Source of the DNA: Colinaster sp045627645
Lineage (GTDB): Bacteria; Bacillota; Clostridia; Lachnospirales; Lachnospiraceae
NCBI GenBank assembly: GCA_045627645.1
Contig: JAZQOC010000129.1
Location: 1 to 64,000, forward strand
Direction: 5' to 3'
DNA: 64,000 nucleotides
Below, piece by piece: positions 7,444-17,082 of this stretch. The position numbers were made by a program, and so were the translations under genes. The notes under the pieces are model-generated. The model made no database searches. It saw only the letters and a list, made by a program, of their open reading frames with translations, and was not told the DNA's origin. Position 1 is the first letter of the stretch; each line of letters opens with the position of its first letter.

Positions 7444-9321
7444 CTACTTTTGACTTCCGGCTTTTCTGTTTCGCTTATCTTCGTACATTCTTCTGTCAGC
7501 AAGCTGAACACAAGCCACCAGAGATTCTACTGACTGTTCCTTGCTTTCACATATACCAACGCTGGCTTCAACTTCTAATATTTCCATTCTTCTGCTTTCT
7601 TCCTTAAGCGCGTTGGCAAACTCACTTCTAAACTCATTTACCCTTCCAGGATAATCCACCACAATCACTGCCGCAAACTCATCTCCACCAATTCTTGCAC
7701 AGTAATCTATTTCTTTCATTACTGAGTTAAGAGCTTTTGCAAGACATATGAGTGCTTTATCTCCTTCTGAATGTCCATAAGTATCATTGATAGTCTTAAG
7801 ATTATCCATATCAATACTTGCAAGAGCAATATCATTGCCACCATGCTTGGCCGAAGAAAAACTCTCCTGGAACAACTTATCAAAACCTCTTCTATTGTAA
7901 ATACCCGTCAGCGGATCCTTCTGATAAATAGCCTTAATTGTTTCCAGCTTTTCCATCTGCTTATGCACTTCAATATTCTCAATAGCATTGGCTAATGTCA
8001 TAAGATATCCCTGGGTATATATATCAAACCATCTGTCCTGTGGAATTTCTGTTACTAAATAACCAAAAACCACATTCTTAAAATGAATTGCAAATACACA
8101 GAAATTATTACACTCATCTTCCTTCCATAACTCGTCTGGAAGTATCTTTCTTCTTGGGAATTTGATAAATGATTTCTCAGCAGGCTTATTACCGTCAAAG
8201 GTTCTTCTCAATACAACCTGATCTGTAAATACACTATCATTTTCTACTTCATTGTAGCCACTGTCCTCCTCATCACAGAAACAGAAGTATGTTTTCTCTG
8301 CTCTTATGAATCGTCTGTACTTATCAGCTACAGCCATATATTCATCAAATTCAAATGAATCCTGATAATCAGTTGCAGAAATCAACAGATTCTTGGTATC
8401 TTCGACCTGCTTATGAACCATATCAACAATTTTTATAATATTCTTATGCTTATACTGAGTTCCGCATCCGCAACTACTGTGTAAACATATTTTTGCATTA
8501 ACTTTGTTAATCTTCTCACATTCTTTTCCGCACAAAGAATCATGAATTATGTCAACCGATTTTACTATCATGGTTTCAAAATCAACTTCAAGAGAAGTCA
8601 ATGTTGGATTGCTGACTCTTGCTTCTTCGATAAAGTCAAACCCACTTACGCATACTTCTTCTGGAACCTTTACACCACGTAGTTTTAATTCCTCGCATAT
8701 TGAAAGAGCCATGTAGTCATTGGCACATACAATGGCCTGAGGATATGTCTCGCGATTCTGCATAAACCAGTCTATGGCTTCCTTACCTTTGTTTCTCCAG
8801 TAATCACCATGGAAAATCATGTCATCTGTTACGGTTATCCCCTTTTCTTCCATAACAGTCATATATCCTACCAGACGTTCCTTAGCATCCTCTGTGCCCT
8901 TTTTCCCTGACATATAGCAGATATCTGTAAATCCATGATCATCGGTAAAATGTCTTACCATATTTTCCATAGACTTCTTATTCTCTGGAAGTACACTAAA
9001 GCAACCAGGCCTTGAAGTTCTAAGGTAAACTACCGGACCTTTTGCCTCTTTCTGAACTATGCCATACAGTTCATCGTCCATTCCCGGAATATCCAATACA
9101 TCTTCGGTAATAATTAATCCATCAAAGGATGATATATCTGGAAGATATATACAGCTTTTTTCACCTTCAGCATAAAGAATATCTTCATTATAAGAGCCAT
9201 ATGAGCATATAAACACAGTGTCATACCCCAACTGATTGGCTCTCTTTGACACAACTTTTGCAACCAACTTTTGATATTCCTGAGCTATTTCACCAATAAA
9301 TATTCCTATGCGTTTTCTCAT
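7444..9321 (-). CDS. Periplasmic-binding-like sensor domain fused to GGDEF diguanylate cyclase
   Basis: A 625-residue protein with no membrane segment. The N-terminal half (about residues 1-285) is a LacI/GalR-type type I periplasmic-binding fold without a DNA-binding head (features AIVCANDYMALSICEELKLRG and CVSGFDFIEEARVSNPTLTS, each shortened). A linker with a CGCG cysteine group and a helical segment follows. The C-terminal GGDEF domain has DPLTGIYNRRGFD and an intact RIGGDEFAAVIV, so it should make cyclic di-GMP. The inhibitory RxxD site reads KEID, so product inhibition may be weak. ATG at 9321 was chosen because GGA/GGGAG sequences precede it; the frame opens to GTG at 9372. It lies 58 bases after the HelD gene, on the same strand. 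Confidence 0.85.
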   Translation of the reverse strand: MRKRIGIFIGEIAQEYQKLVAKVVSKRANQLGYDTVFICSYGSYNEDILYAEGEKSCIYLPDISSFDGLIITEDVLDIPGMDDELYGIVQKEAKGPVVYLRTSRPGCFSVLPENKKSMENMVRHFTDDHGFTDICYMSGKKGTEDAKERLVGYMTVMEEKGITVTDDMIFHGDYWRNKGKEAIDWFMQNRETYPQAIVCANDYMALSICEELKLRGVKVPEEVCVSGFDFIEEARVSNPTLTSLEVDFETMIVKSVDIIHDSLCGKECEKINKVNAKICLHSSCGCGTQYKHKNIIKIVDMVHKQVEDTKNLLISATDYQDSFEFDEYMAVADKYRRFIRAEKTYFCFCDEEDSGYNEVENDSVFTDQVVLRRTFDGNKPAEKSFIKFPRRKILPDELWKEDECNNFCVFAIHFKNVVFGYLVTEIPQDRWFDIYTQGYLMTLANAIENIEVHKQMEKLETIKAIYQKDPLTGIYNRRGFDKLFQESFSSAKHGGNDIALASIDMDNLKTINDTYGHSEGDKALICLAKALNSVMKEIDYCARIGGDEFAAVIVVDYPGRVNEFRSEFANALKEESRRMEILEVEASVGICESKEQSVESLVACVQLADRRMYEDKRNRKAGSQK

Positions 9322-9379
9322 ACAATATCCAAGCTCCCTTTTACCTTTATACTTCCACCTAAAGTATAACACATTATGC

Positions 9380-12300
9380 CTATTTCGTTACCTGAAAATA
9401 GAAATCTATTTCTCCCGCTTTTTCATATTTTATGTATGAATATGAAGGAATGGTATTGAACATTATTTTGTTACCAGCAGGTATTACAATTCTATACCCA
9501 TTCATAGACATAATCACGCTGGCATCATCAGACTCAGGGCCATGTGACACATATTTTGCTGTGGAGATTATATCTGTCCAGCTTTCATCTGTGTCCATTG
9601 CTTTAATATTCTCATTTTTCTTCCACGCAAGGTAATGGAACCAGCTTCTGTCAGCTTCATTATATTGACGTGATAGTTTTGTACTCTCTGCAAGAAGTAT
9701 TCCAAGTTTATTAGACGCAAATGAAACAATTCCTGTTCTTTTATCAATACTAACCGTTATTTTACTTGTACTAACATCTATGGAAGTTCGTCCCTGCACA
9801 CATTTCCACTTAACTGATGCATTTGGTTCTATCTCTTTAGGAACTGGCAAATGCTTTCCATCTGTCTTGTATATTGTGATTCGTACAGTATCGTCTGTAA
9901 CAGGTGTTATACATAAGTTGTCATAGAAACTTGTAATTGTAACCTTATCCTCTTCTTCATTTACCCATTTAACAGCATGATTTATAAGTCCATGTCCTGG
10001 AGGTGTAAGGCTGATTCCAGCTGGTGATTCTCCAAATTCTGATGCTATTCTGCTTCTCGACGCAGCTATTCCCGCTCCCTTTACCGATTTATTGGGATTA
10101 GGTTTAATTCGAACTCCACCTACCCCATATACGCTTGAACGCAATATACTGTTAGCCTGCTCCTTTGGCTCTGAATATACAATACTTTCCCTGTGCTCAT
10201 TGATTGTAACCCGCTTGGATGCTGATGGCTTAACATTGTATATTGATGCAACTGACCTCGTCTTTTTAGTACTGCTCTCATATACAGCTGTTTCTGACGG
10301 CTTCGTAACTTCTATTTTCTTTGGGCCATACTTCTCCCTTAATTCAAGTTCAGAATCACCAATTAGCGCCTGATCTCTGGCAATTTCGTCCGTAGTCCTT
10401 TCATCTTCAGGCATCTCAAGAGCTTTTTTATGAAAATTATCTTCTTTAAACTCAATGTTAACTCTGTCCCTTGGAATCGGATCAGCAATCAGACCTGTAA
10501 GATCACCAGAATAATATACCTTAAGTTCATGAAGAGCTCTGGTAGCCGCTACATATAACAGTTTCGCATATCCATCTTCCTTAGGATAAGCTTCTCTTGA
10601 AGCATCTGAAATAATAACCGCATCAAATTCCAGACCTTTTGCAAACTCAATCGGAAGTACTGTTACTTTTCCACTTAAATCTACATTATCTTCAGTAAAC
10701 AAGTTTACATAATTATTTATATTGTATTTACCTGATACAATATTATTCAGGTCAGCAACCATCGATCTGGCTTCTGCCATATCCTTGCATATTACAGCTA
10801 TTGTCTCGTATTCGTTCTTCCAGTCAGCCACATTGGATGCTATAGCATTTAATCGACTTTCATAATCATTTTCACGAATTATGTCAACTGCGTCTCCGTG
10901 TCTAATGATAGGCTCTACCGGATATATTGGGAATAATCCATGTTTAAGTACATCAGTAGCAAACTCTGATATTTCAATAGTATTTCTGTAGCTTTTTCTG
11001 AGCAGACCAAAATAATCATATTCACCTGGAAGCATTACTTCCTTAAGTTCTTCCCAGTCTCCCAAGCCACAGCCGAGGTTTATATTCTGAGCAACATCTC
11101 CCATAATGGTAAATGTGCACTTGCTCATACAGTATTTTAATGATCTGTATACGGAAATACCAAAATCCTGAGCCTCATCTATAACAACATGGCAGGCTTC
11201 TCTGACAACTTCTGTCTCTTTTAATCTTTTATATATAAATGCAAGAGCCGCTAAATCATACAAATCCGGCTCATTTTCATCTACAATACACTTTACACCT
11301 TTATTAATTTGTGATTTAACAAAGTTATTGTATATATCAAATACACTGTCCTTAACTCCTCTTCTTGCAAAATAGCTCTCATAAAATGAGTACATACGTT
11401 TCTGCATATCCTGTGAGTACGACAAACCTTTACCAAACATCTCTGTTTCCAAATGGCTTATAAGAATATCCTTGAGTTTTTCATAGATATCCTTAATAGT
11501 TCTTCCTTTCATATCCTGAAGAACTTTTTTTATATCATCTCCGGTCATCAAAATATGATTGTTCTCTTTGAGTCTGATATCCTGCTGTGGAACATACTTC
11601 CACATAAGCTGTTCGCAGAACTCTTCCAGGTCATTGAACCACTGTGTCTGACCTTTTATACCTATGCTTGTATCAGTTTTATCAATCTTTTTTATCCTGT
11701 GCTTGTCATCCCATTCTTCATATAGAAGCCTTACAAACAGTTCTTCCATAGTAAGCATTGGAATATCGTAAACATCAAGATCAGGAAGTACACCTGTTAT
11801 GTAATTTAAAAGCAGTTTATTACTACCTACTATATAGAAATCATTTGCCGCAAATTCTCTCTCGTAGTTGTACAAAATATAAGAGATTCTATGCATAGCA
11901 ACCGTTGTTTTACCACTACCGGCACTACCCTGAATCAGGACATTGTGGTGCGGATTAATACGAATAACCTCATTCTGCTCCTGCTGAATTGTAGCAATGA
12001 TCTCACTTAAGACATTTCTTTTGCTTTTGGATAAGTACTTTGTCAGCAGCTCATCGTTAGCAACTACCTCTGAATCATAGAAGTTCTTAACGCCGTCTTT
12101 ATCAACCTCATATGTTCTCTTTCTTTGAAGATCAATTTCAAATGAGCCTTCTCTTGGTACCTTGTATCTGCATTTTCCAAGATTCTGCTCATAATATACT
12201 GAAGATATTGGCGCACGCCAGTCGATTACAAGTGGATCTGCAGGATTATCGTAAATCACTGACTTGCCTATATAGTAAGTTGCCTTTTTGTCATTTTCCG

Positions 12301-12583
12301 GGTCAACAAAATCGATTCGTCCAAAATATGGCTTCTTGCAGGCTCTTTCTGCGCGCAACAAATCCTGTCTTACTTCTTTGAATCTGTTGTCCTTTACAAA
12401 CCACTGAGCAAGACCTTCCTTCTCGTCCAAATCATATACTTCCTGCAATTCATGCAGTTCATTGGCCAGATTCGAAACATTGGCCTTCATCTGCATAACT
12501 TTATTGTCAGCTATTCTTTTGACTTCCTGATATTTTGCAATTTCTTCTTCTTTTGTAATACCGTCGAATTTACCTTTTGACAT
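9380..12583 (-). CDS. helD: HelD-like helicase with C-terminal GH31 N-domain-like extension
   Basis: A 1067-residue protein. Residues 1-770 are a HelD-type superfamily 1 ATPase, the RNA polymerase recycling factor: N-terminal coiled-coil arm, Walker A GSAGSGKTT near residue 220, Walker B VVIDEAQDFG, and motif VI VAATRALHEL. Typical HelD proteins end near this point. Here a basic, serine-rich linker (about 770-865) leads to a 200-residue beta-rich domain (about 869-1067) that parallels the N-terminal beta-sandwich of GH31 glycosidases: compare KITVSIDKRTGIVSF, VIMSMNGYRIVIP and GEIDFYFQV with the matching places in the GH31 enzyme at 50.8-52.8 kb. The catalytic barrel is absent. The start has GGAG 5 bases upstream. 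The helicase call is firm; the meaning of the tail is unknown. Confidence 0.88.
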   Translation of the reverse strand: MSKGKFDGITKEEEIAKYQEVKRIADNKVMQMKANVSNLANELHELQEVYDLDEKEGLAQWFVKDNRFKEVRQDLLRAERACKKPYFGRIDFVDPENDKKATYYIGKSVIYDNPADPLVIDWRAPISSVYYEQNLGKCRYKVPREGSFEIDLQRKRTYEVDKDGVKNFYDSEVVANDELLTKYLSKSKRNVLSEIIATIQQEQNEVIRINPHHNVLIQGSAGSGKTTVAMHRISYILYNYEREFAANDFYIVGSNKLLLNYITGVLPDLDVYDIPMLTMEELFVRLLYEEWDDKHRIKKIDKTDTSIGIKGQTQWFNDLEEFCEQLMWKYVPQQDIRLKENNHILMTGDDIKKVLQDMKGRTIKDIYEKLKDILISHLETEMFGKGLSYSQDMQKRMYSFYESYFARRGVKDSVFDIYNNFVKSQINKGVKCIVDENEPDLYDLAALAFIYKRLKETEVVREACHVVIDEAQDFGISVYRSLKYCMSKCTFTIMGDVAQNINLGCGLGDWEELKEVMLPGEYDYFGLLRKSYRNTIEISEFATDVLKHGLFPIYPVEPIIRHGDAVDIIRENDYESRLNAIASNVADWKNEYETIAVICKDMAEARSMVADLNNIVSGKYNINNYVNLFTEDNVDLSGKVTVLPIEFAKGLEFDAVIISDASREAYPKEDGYAKLLYVAATRALHELKVYYSGDLTGLIADPIPRDRVNIEFKEDNFHKKALEMPEDERTTDEIARDQALIGDSELELREKYGPKKIEVTKPSETAVYESSTKKTRSVASIYNVKPSASKRVTINEHRESIVYSEPKEQANSILRSSVYGVGGVRIKPNPNKSVKGAGIAASRSRIASEFGESPAGISLTPPGHGLINHAVKWVNEEEDKVTITSFYDNLCITPVTDDTVRITIYKTDGKHLPVPKEIEPNASVKWKCVQGRTSIDVSTSKITVSIDKRTGIVSFASNKLGILLAESTKLSRQYNEADRSWFHYLAWKKNENIKAMDTDESWTDIISTAKYVSHGPESDDASVIMSMNGYRIVIPAGNKIMFNTIPSYSYIKYEKAGEIDFYFQVTK

Positions 12584-12601
12584 GATATCTCCACATAAAA
12601 A

Positions 12602-13792
12602 CTATATCGTTGCCCAGAATTGCTGGATTTGCGACTTTGCTGCATCTGTCTTTCCCTGAATCATTTCTTCAGAGCCACCTCCCTTAGCGCCTATTTTTTC
12701 TCGCATAAGGTTAGCCAGTTCTTTGGCATTTAAGCCATTGCCCCCAGCATAATATCTGTAACCATCTTCATCAGAACCAGCAAATATTCCTACGTATCCC
12801 TTACAGTTATCTGTAAGAGCATTGAATATATTTTTCATATTTTGCGCAGACAGTGATCCTTCTCCAAAAATACATCTGTTATCAGGATTCGTAATAATTG
12901 AATCTATAATTCCCTTTTCTTTATAATCAGATAATTGTGATTTAACCTGAATGCACTCATTTTTCAGGTTTTCGACAATACCTGGCATGTTGTCAGGGTG
13001 TGTTGTGAATGCATTGGCTAACTGGTTGAGGGTACCTAAATTATGATTTATATATTCCAGAGCACGCCTTCCACATAAAATCGAGATTTGAGTGCCACCC
13101 TTCATCTTGGTAACACCTGTCACTTTAAGTATGCCAATCTCACCGGTTCTGGCCACATGAGGTGCACAACACGCGCAAATATCAATAATGTCATCCCCTT
13201 CACCTATTGTGATCAGACGAACCTGACCTTCGATTTCGATCTTACTTCTGTAAGAAATTGAATCAAGTTCTTCCTTTGATGGATAGGAATCTAGTATAGG
13301 AACATTGTCATAAATTACAGAATTAACTCTTGTTTCAAGTTCCATAACCTGCTCTCTTGTAAGTACTCCATCTACCACAAGAGTAACCATATCGTCATCA
13401 CTAAGATGAAAACCTATGTTATTAAATCCATAGGTATTGTGAATCAGACCAGAAAGAATATGTTCTCCACTGTGATTTTGCATTCTGTCGAAACGATTGC
13501 TCCAGTCAAGTTTACATAATACAGCAGTGCCCAGCTGGATTTCATTTTCAACTTTATATATTATTTTACCATCTCTAATCTGGCCATCCAAAAGTTTCAC
13601 AGCAATACCTGTTGAATTTTCATTGCTATCTAATAATTCCAGGATTCCTGTATCGGCATACTGTCCACCTTCTTCTGGAAAGAATATGCTTTTATCTAAT
13701 TTTATGTAAACTTCATCATTTTCTTTTTCACAGTATATTACTGTTGATTTGCATTCTCTTAAGAAGCTTTGCTTTTCATATAGTTTTTCCAT
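12602..13792 (-). CDS. Alanyl-tRNA editing protein (AlaX type with DHHA1 domain)
   Basis: A 396-residue trans-editing factor that hydrolyses mischarged Ser/Gly-tRNA-Ala. It has the AlaRS second-domain fold with both metal-site motifs: HxxxH in NHSGEHILSG (H107, H111) and CxxxH in CACCAPHVARTGE (about 203-210). Residues from about 290 to the end form a DHHA1-like domain, including GGGSEEMIQG. This is the long AlaX arrangement. The ribosome site is weak (AGGCTAAAAG before ATG at 13792). The gene is 18 bases upstream of helD and 28 bases after the next small gene, so all are probably co-transcribed. Copies of the TTATGTNAACY motif occur inside it at 13509 and 13703. Confidence 0.88.
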   Translation of the reverse strand: MEKLYEKQSFLRECKSTVIYCEKENDEVYIKLDKSIFFPEEGGQYADTGILELLDSNENSTGIAVKLLDGQIRDGKIIYKVENEIQLGTAVLCKLDWSNRFDRMQNHSGEHILSGLIHNTYGFNNIGFHLSDDDMVTLVVDGVLTREQVMELETRVNSVIYDNVPILDSYPSKEELDSISYRSKIEIEGQVRLITIGEGDDIIDICACCAPHVARTGEIGILKVTGVTKMKGGTQISILCGRRALEYINHNLGTLNQLANAFTTHPDNMPGIVENLKNECIQVKSQLSDYKEKGIIDSIITNPDNRCIFGEGSLSAQNMKNIFNALTDNCKGYVGIFAGSDEDGYRYYAGGNGLNAKELANLMREKIGAKGGGSEEMIQGKTDAAKSQIQQFWATI

Positions 13793-13820
13793 CTTTTAGC
13801 CTGTTCTTTTATTATGACTT

Positions 13821-14219
13821 TTATTTCAATGTTATTCTTTTACTTTTATTCTTTACTCTTACTGCAATCTCATCGGATTCATCATCTGTAAGAAGCGCAT
13901 TCCCACCAAACATTATTGGTAATCCGCTTTCTTTTGCCTTTACCTTATCAATCAGGGCAGACATTATACCTTTACAGTATACCTGTTCTATGTGCGCAAC
14001 ACAGACTCTGCAGTCATAAAGATCTTTTAATTCTTTGGCCATAGTTGTATCGGCCACATCTTTCTCATTTAGCACTTTTTTCAGATAATTATGTATTATT
14101 ATGGCCGCCTGTTTTCTTGTTATGTCAACTTCTTTTGGAATATCAGATAGTATTAATTCTTCATTTTCAACACTGATGTCTGTTTCTTTAAGTTTACATA
14201 ACAATTCATGTGCTTTCAA
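13821..14219 (-). CDS. Small protein of unknown function, weakly SLH-like
   Basis: A 132-residue soluble protein with a TTG start at 14219 supported by GGAG 8 bases upstream. I do not recognise a firm family. The segment ITRKQAAIIIHNYLKKVL has the flavour of an S-layer-homology repeat, but no signal peptide is present, so surface location is unlikely. Two cysteines and a C-terminal basic tail (RVKNKSKRITLK) are visible. It follows the alpha-galactosidase by 17 bases, so it may belong to the same transcript. Two relaxed copies of the dispersed motif (14120-14130 and 14191-14201) fall inside its short reading frame. Confidence 0.6.
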   Translation of the reverse strand: MKAHELLCKLKETDISVENEELILSDIPKEVDITRKQAAIIIHNYLKKVLNEKDVADTTMAKELKDLYDCRVCVAHIEQVYCKGIMSALIDKVKAKESGLPIMFGGNALLTDDESDEIAVRVKNKSKRITLK

Positions 14220-14236
14220 ACCATACTCTCCTTGCT

Positions 14237-16027
14237 CTACATACTAATTACAGCAATCTTATGATCATGTGCTTTCAACCCACTGGCCTTTATTATTCCG
14301 TCTGTACAATTTGTTATTTCCTTAGTCCAGAGATCCTTTACAGCGTAAGAATTAGCAGTTGCAAATGCATCTTTATCAACCATCTTATCCCCTATAGCCT
14401 TTACGATAGTCTCAACATCTATAGAATACTCTGAAGCCTTATCCTCTTCACTTACATTCACAAAGCAAATTGCTACTGAATTGTCAGAAAGTGGCTTGGC
14501 CAATATATCAACTCTGTCTATGTCTCTTACATATGTTGTATCTGGATTGAAATCAGCCAGACTGCAATATATTCTCTTAGCCTGGATTCCAAGTGAATCC
14601 TGATTAAGTGCAATAAGGTCTGCGTTAGCAATAATCTCATACATCTCGTCACCCTTGCTGACACGTCTTAAATCCATACCAAGCATAAGAGGTGAATTCA
14701 TCATACACCAGAGTGCCATATGAGTTCTTGCCATCGTATTATCAACACCATCCATGCCCACAACAAGCATATCTGGATCGTTCCATCCCTTATCAAGGCC
14801 GGCAAACTCATCCATAATTACCGCTTTGTTGTACTGAGATGTAATACTTGGTGTGTAATCATCTTTCCATCTGCAGGCTCCGTTGTTGCCATCATCGCCT
14901 ACATTAAATGTGATATCGTTGAGAATTCTCCATGAATCACCAACCTTATATCCCCAGTTTTGTGGCTGAGTTTTTCCCCACTCACAAATTGATAATCTGA
15001 TATCATGGTCTGGCTTTGCTTCATTCAATCCCTTAAGGAATGTTGCATAACTGTGAAGGGTATTCTCCTGTCTTCTGTGATTCATAATTCTGATAATATT
15101 CTTTCCTGACGAAAGAGTAATATCTATTGCCTCCGACCATACAAAAGTTTCCGGCGAATCTGTTTCAGGAAGAAACTCGTCAAATACAAGCTTATCTCCT
15201 GTGCCAACCTGAAGCCAGCTTCCTACACCTTCCTCTTTGCCTGTTGCGTAGTTTACATAAAGTTTGTAATTACCAGCCTCTTCCACTTCTATTCCAAAGA
15301 GCAATTCACTGCTTCTTTCATCTATAGGAGTATGTGCAGGGCCCGTACCGTCGTATGTACCAAGACCTGTTACGTAGTCGTCTTTAACTGAAGCCATTGT
15401 ACCTGTTATGCTGCCATCTTTTATAGCTGAAAGCTCTACAAATGTGCTCAGTTCAACTTCTTCCTTACCCGCCTCAGCTGTCTCAACTCTGATTCCTTTA
15501 ATACTTGGAGCAAATACATATCTAGCATTGTCAGGATTAGAAAATGTTGCATTGTCCCAAAGATAATAACAGTTATCAACCTTAATAAAGTCAATATCCC
15601 AGTTTACATAATCTTGTGTATCAACAGTTTCATAGCCACAGGTTCCAACAGCTGCACCACTACAGAGCTTCTCACCTATATCATTGTACATACCAAATTT
15701 GAGGCCTTTGCCATGAATATAATCAGCCAGACTCTTAAATCCACTTGGGAATTTTTCCGGATTGTTGGCCAGTCTCCCATCAACTCGCTCCGGCTTGTAA
15801 CATCCATCATCCAAAACTATGTATTCATATCCAAACTTATCAAGACCAAGCTCTACAATCTTGTCAGCCATAACCTTAGTCAATGCTTCTGTATTGTTAC
15901 TACCGAAAGCATTCCAGCTGTTCCATCCCATGGCTGGAAGGAATCCCTTCTTCTTACCCTCAAGTACCTGTCCATTGTCAAATGCGTCATATCTGTCTTC
16001 ACTATTGTTCAATTTAGCTGGTCCCAT
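14237..16027 (-). CDS. GH27 alpha-galactosidase with an inserted carbohydrate-binding-like domain
   Basis: A 596-residue glycoside hydrolase family 27 enzyme that releases alpha-linked galactose. There is no signal peptide, so it should act on imported oligosaccharides. The (beta/alpha)8 barrel begins at PAMGWNSWNAFG (about 31-42), with YIVLDDGC following. The nucleophile is Asp151 in KVDNCYY; the probable acid/base is the Asp of WRILND; WNDPDMLVVG is also conserved. Between the nucleophile strand and the rest of the barrel, about residues 165-325, is a beta-rich CBM6/35-like domain (GNYKLYVNYATG, GKNIIRI). A beta-sandwich closes the protein. Its start overlaps the stop of the aldo/keto reductase gene by one base. 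Confidence 0.88.
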   Translation of the reverse strand: MGPAKLNNSEDRYDAFDNGQVLEGKKKGFLPAMGWNSWNAFGSNNTEALTKVMADKIVELGLDKFGYEYIVLDDGCYKPERVDGRLANNPEKFPSGFKSLADYIHGKGLKFGMYNDIGEKLCSGAAVGTCGYETVDTQDYVNWDIDFIKVDNCYYLWDNATFSNPDNARYVFAPSIKGIRVETAEAGKEEVELSTFVELSAIKDGSITGTMASVKDDYVTGLGTYDGTGPAHTPIDERSSELLFGIEVEEAGNYKLYVNYATGKEEGVGSWLQVGTGDKLVFDEFLPETDSPETFVWSEAIDITLSSGKNIIRIMNHRRQENTLHSYATFLKGLNEAKPDHDIRLSICEWGKTQPQNWGYKVGDSWRILNDITFNVGDDGNNGACRWKDDYTPSITSQYNKAVIMDEFAGLDKGWNDPDMLVVGMDGVDNTMARTHMALWCMMNSPLMLGMDLRRVSKGDEMYEIIANADLIALNQDSLGIQAKRIYCSLADFNPDTTYVRDIDRVDILAKPLSDNSVAICFVNVSEEDKASEYSIDVETIVKAIGDKMVDKDAFATANSYAVKDLWTKEITNCTDGIIKASGLKAHDHKIAVISM

Positions 16028-17064
16028 TAGACTGTAACCTCCCCTGCTATTACTTTCTTATAATCTTCGTAATTTTTCTTTAAAAGTTCTGGTGTATTAA
16101 GTTCATATGGGCACTTACTCTTACATGCACCACAATTAATACACTCCTCTATCTTTTTCATCTCATTCTGCCAGTTTTCAGACAGCCATCCGGCTGATGG
16201 CGCACGCCTGATCATAAGTGACATTCTTGCGCACTGGTTGATTGTAATCCCCTTTGGACATGGCATGCAGTAGCCACAGCCTCTGCAAAAATCTCCCATG
16301 AGCTCGTCCTGTTCTTTTTTGATAAATGCACTCATTTCCTCGTCCATGGAAGGTGTATTATCCATATATGACAGCCATTCCTCAAGCTCGCTCATTTTCT
16401 GGATTCCCCAAATTGGCAATACATTGTCATACTGTGTCATATAAGCCATTGCCGCCTTGGAATTATTGATTAATCCTCCAGCCAGTCCTTTCATGGCGAT
16501 AAAGCCCATATTGTGTGCTTTGGCCGCCTTGACAAGTTCTATCTCCTGGTCAGCAGCAAGGTAACTAAATGGGTACTGGATAGTCTCATAAAGTCCTGTT
16601 TCAACACATTCCATGGCTATTTTTATCTTATGTGCTGTCACACCTATATGCTTAATCTTGCCCATCTCTTTGGCTTTAAGCATACATTCATACATACCTG
16701 TACCATCACCTGGTCTGTAACACTGATTTACACAATGAAACTGATAGATGTCTATATAATCTGTCTTCATAAGTTCAAGACTTGTCTCTAACTGCTGCCA
16801 AAACTCCTCAGGCGTTTTGCCCATAGTCTTCGTTGCTATATAAACCTTATCTCTCATATCTTTCCACATATCACCAAATGCGAGACCAATTTTCTCTTCG
16901 CTATTGCTGTATGCTCTGGCAGTATCAAAGAATGTCATGCCACCTTCATATGCTCTTCTTAAGATAGCAATAGCATCCTCATAACTGGCACGCTGCACTG
17001 GCAACGCTCCAAATGCATTCTGAACTGTTTCAATTCCTGTCGATCCCAATACAATTTTCAGCAT
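16027..17064 (-). CDS. Aldo/keto reductase with C-terminal ferredoxin-like domain
   Basis: A 345-residue oxidoreductase. Residues 1-260 are the NADPH-dependent aldo/keto reductase barrel: FDTARAYSNSEEKIG with catalytic Asp and Tyr, the Lys of ATKTMGK, and the His of YQFHCVNQ. The C-terminal 85 residues hold two cysteine clusters (CRGCGYCMPCPKG and CINCGACKSKCPY) for iron-sulphur centres, an arrangement common in Clostridia. The substrate is unknown; its place between GH27 and GH32 genes suggests sugar or sugar-derivative reduction. The start has GGAGG upstream. The stop overlaps the alpha-galactosidase start. Confidence 0.88.
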   Translation of the reverse strand: MLKIVLGSTGIETVQNAFGALPVQRASYEDAIAILRRAYEGGMTFFDTARAYSNSEEKIGLAFGDMWKDMRDKVYIATKTMGKTPEEFWQQLETSLELMKTDYIDIYQFHCVNQCYRPGDGTGMYECMLKAKEMGKIKHIGVTAHKIKIAMECVETGLYETIQYPFSYLAADQEIELVKAAKAHNMGFIAMKGLAGGLINNSKAAMAYMTQYDNVLPIWGIQKMSELEEWLSYMDNTPSMDEEMSAFIKKEQDELMGDFCRGCGYCMPCPKGITINQCARMSLMIRRAPSAGWLSENWQNEMKKIEECINCGACKSKCPYELNTPELLKKNYEDYKKVIAGEVTV

Positions 17065-17082
17065 ATATCCTCCACTTTAACT

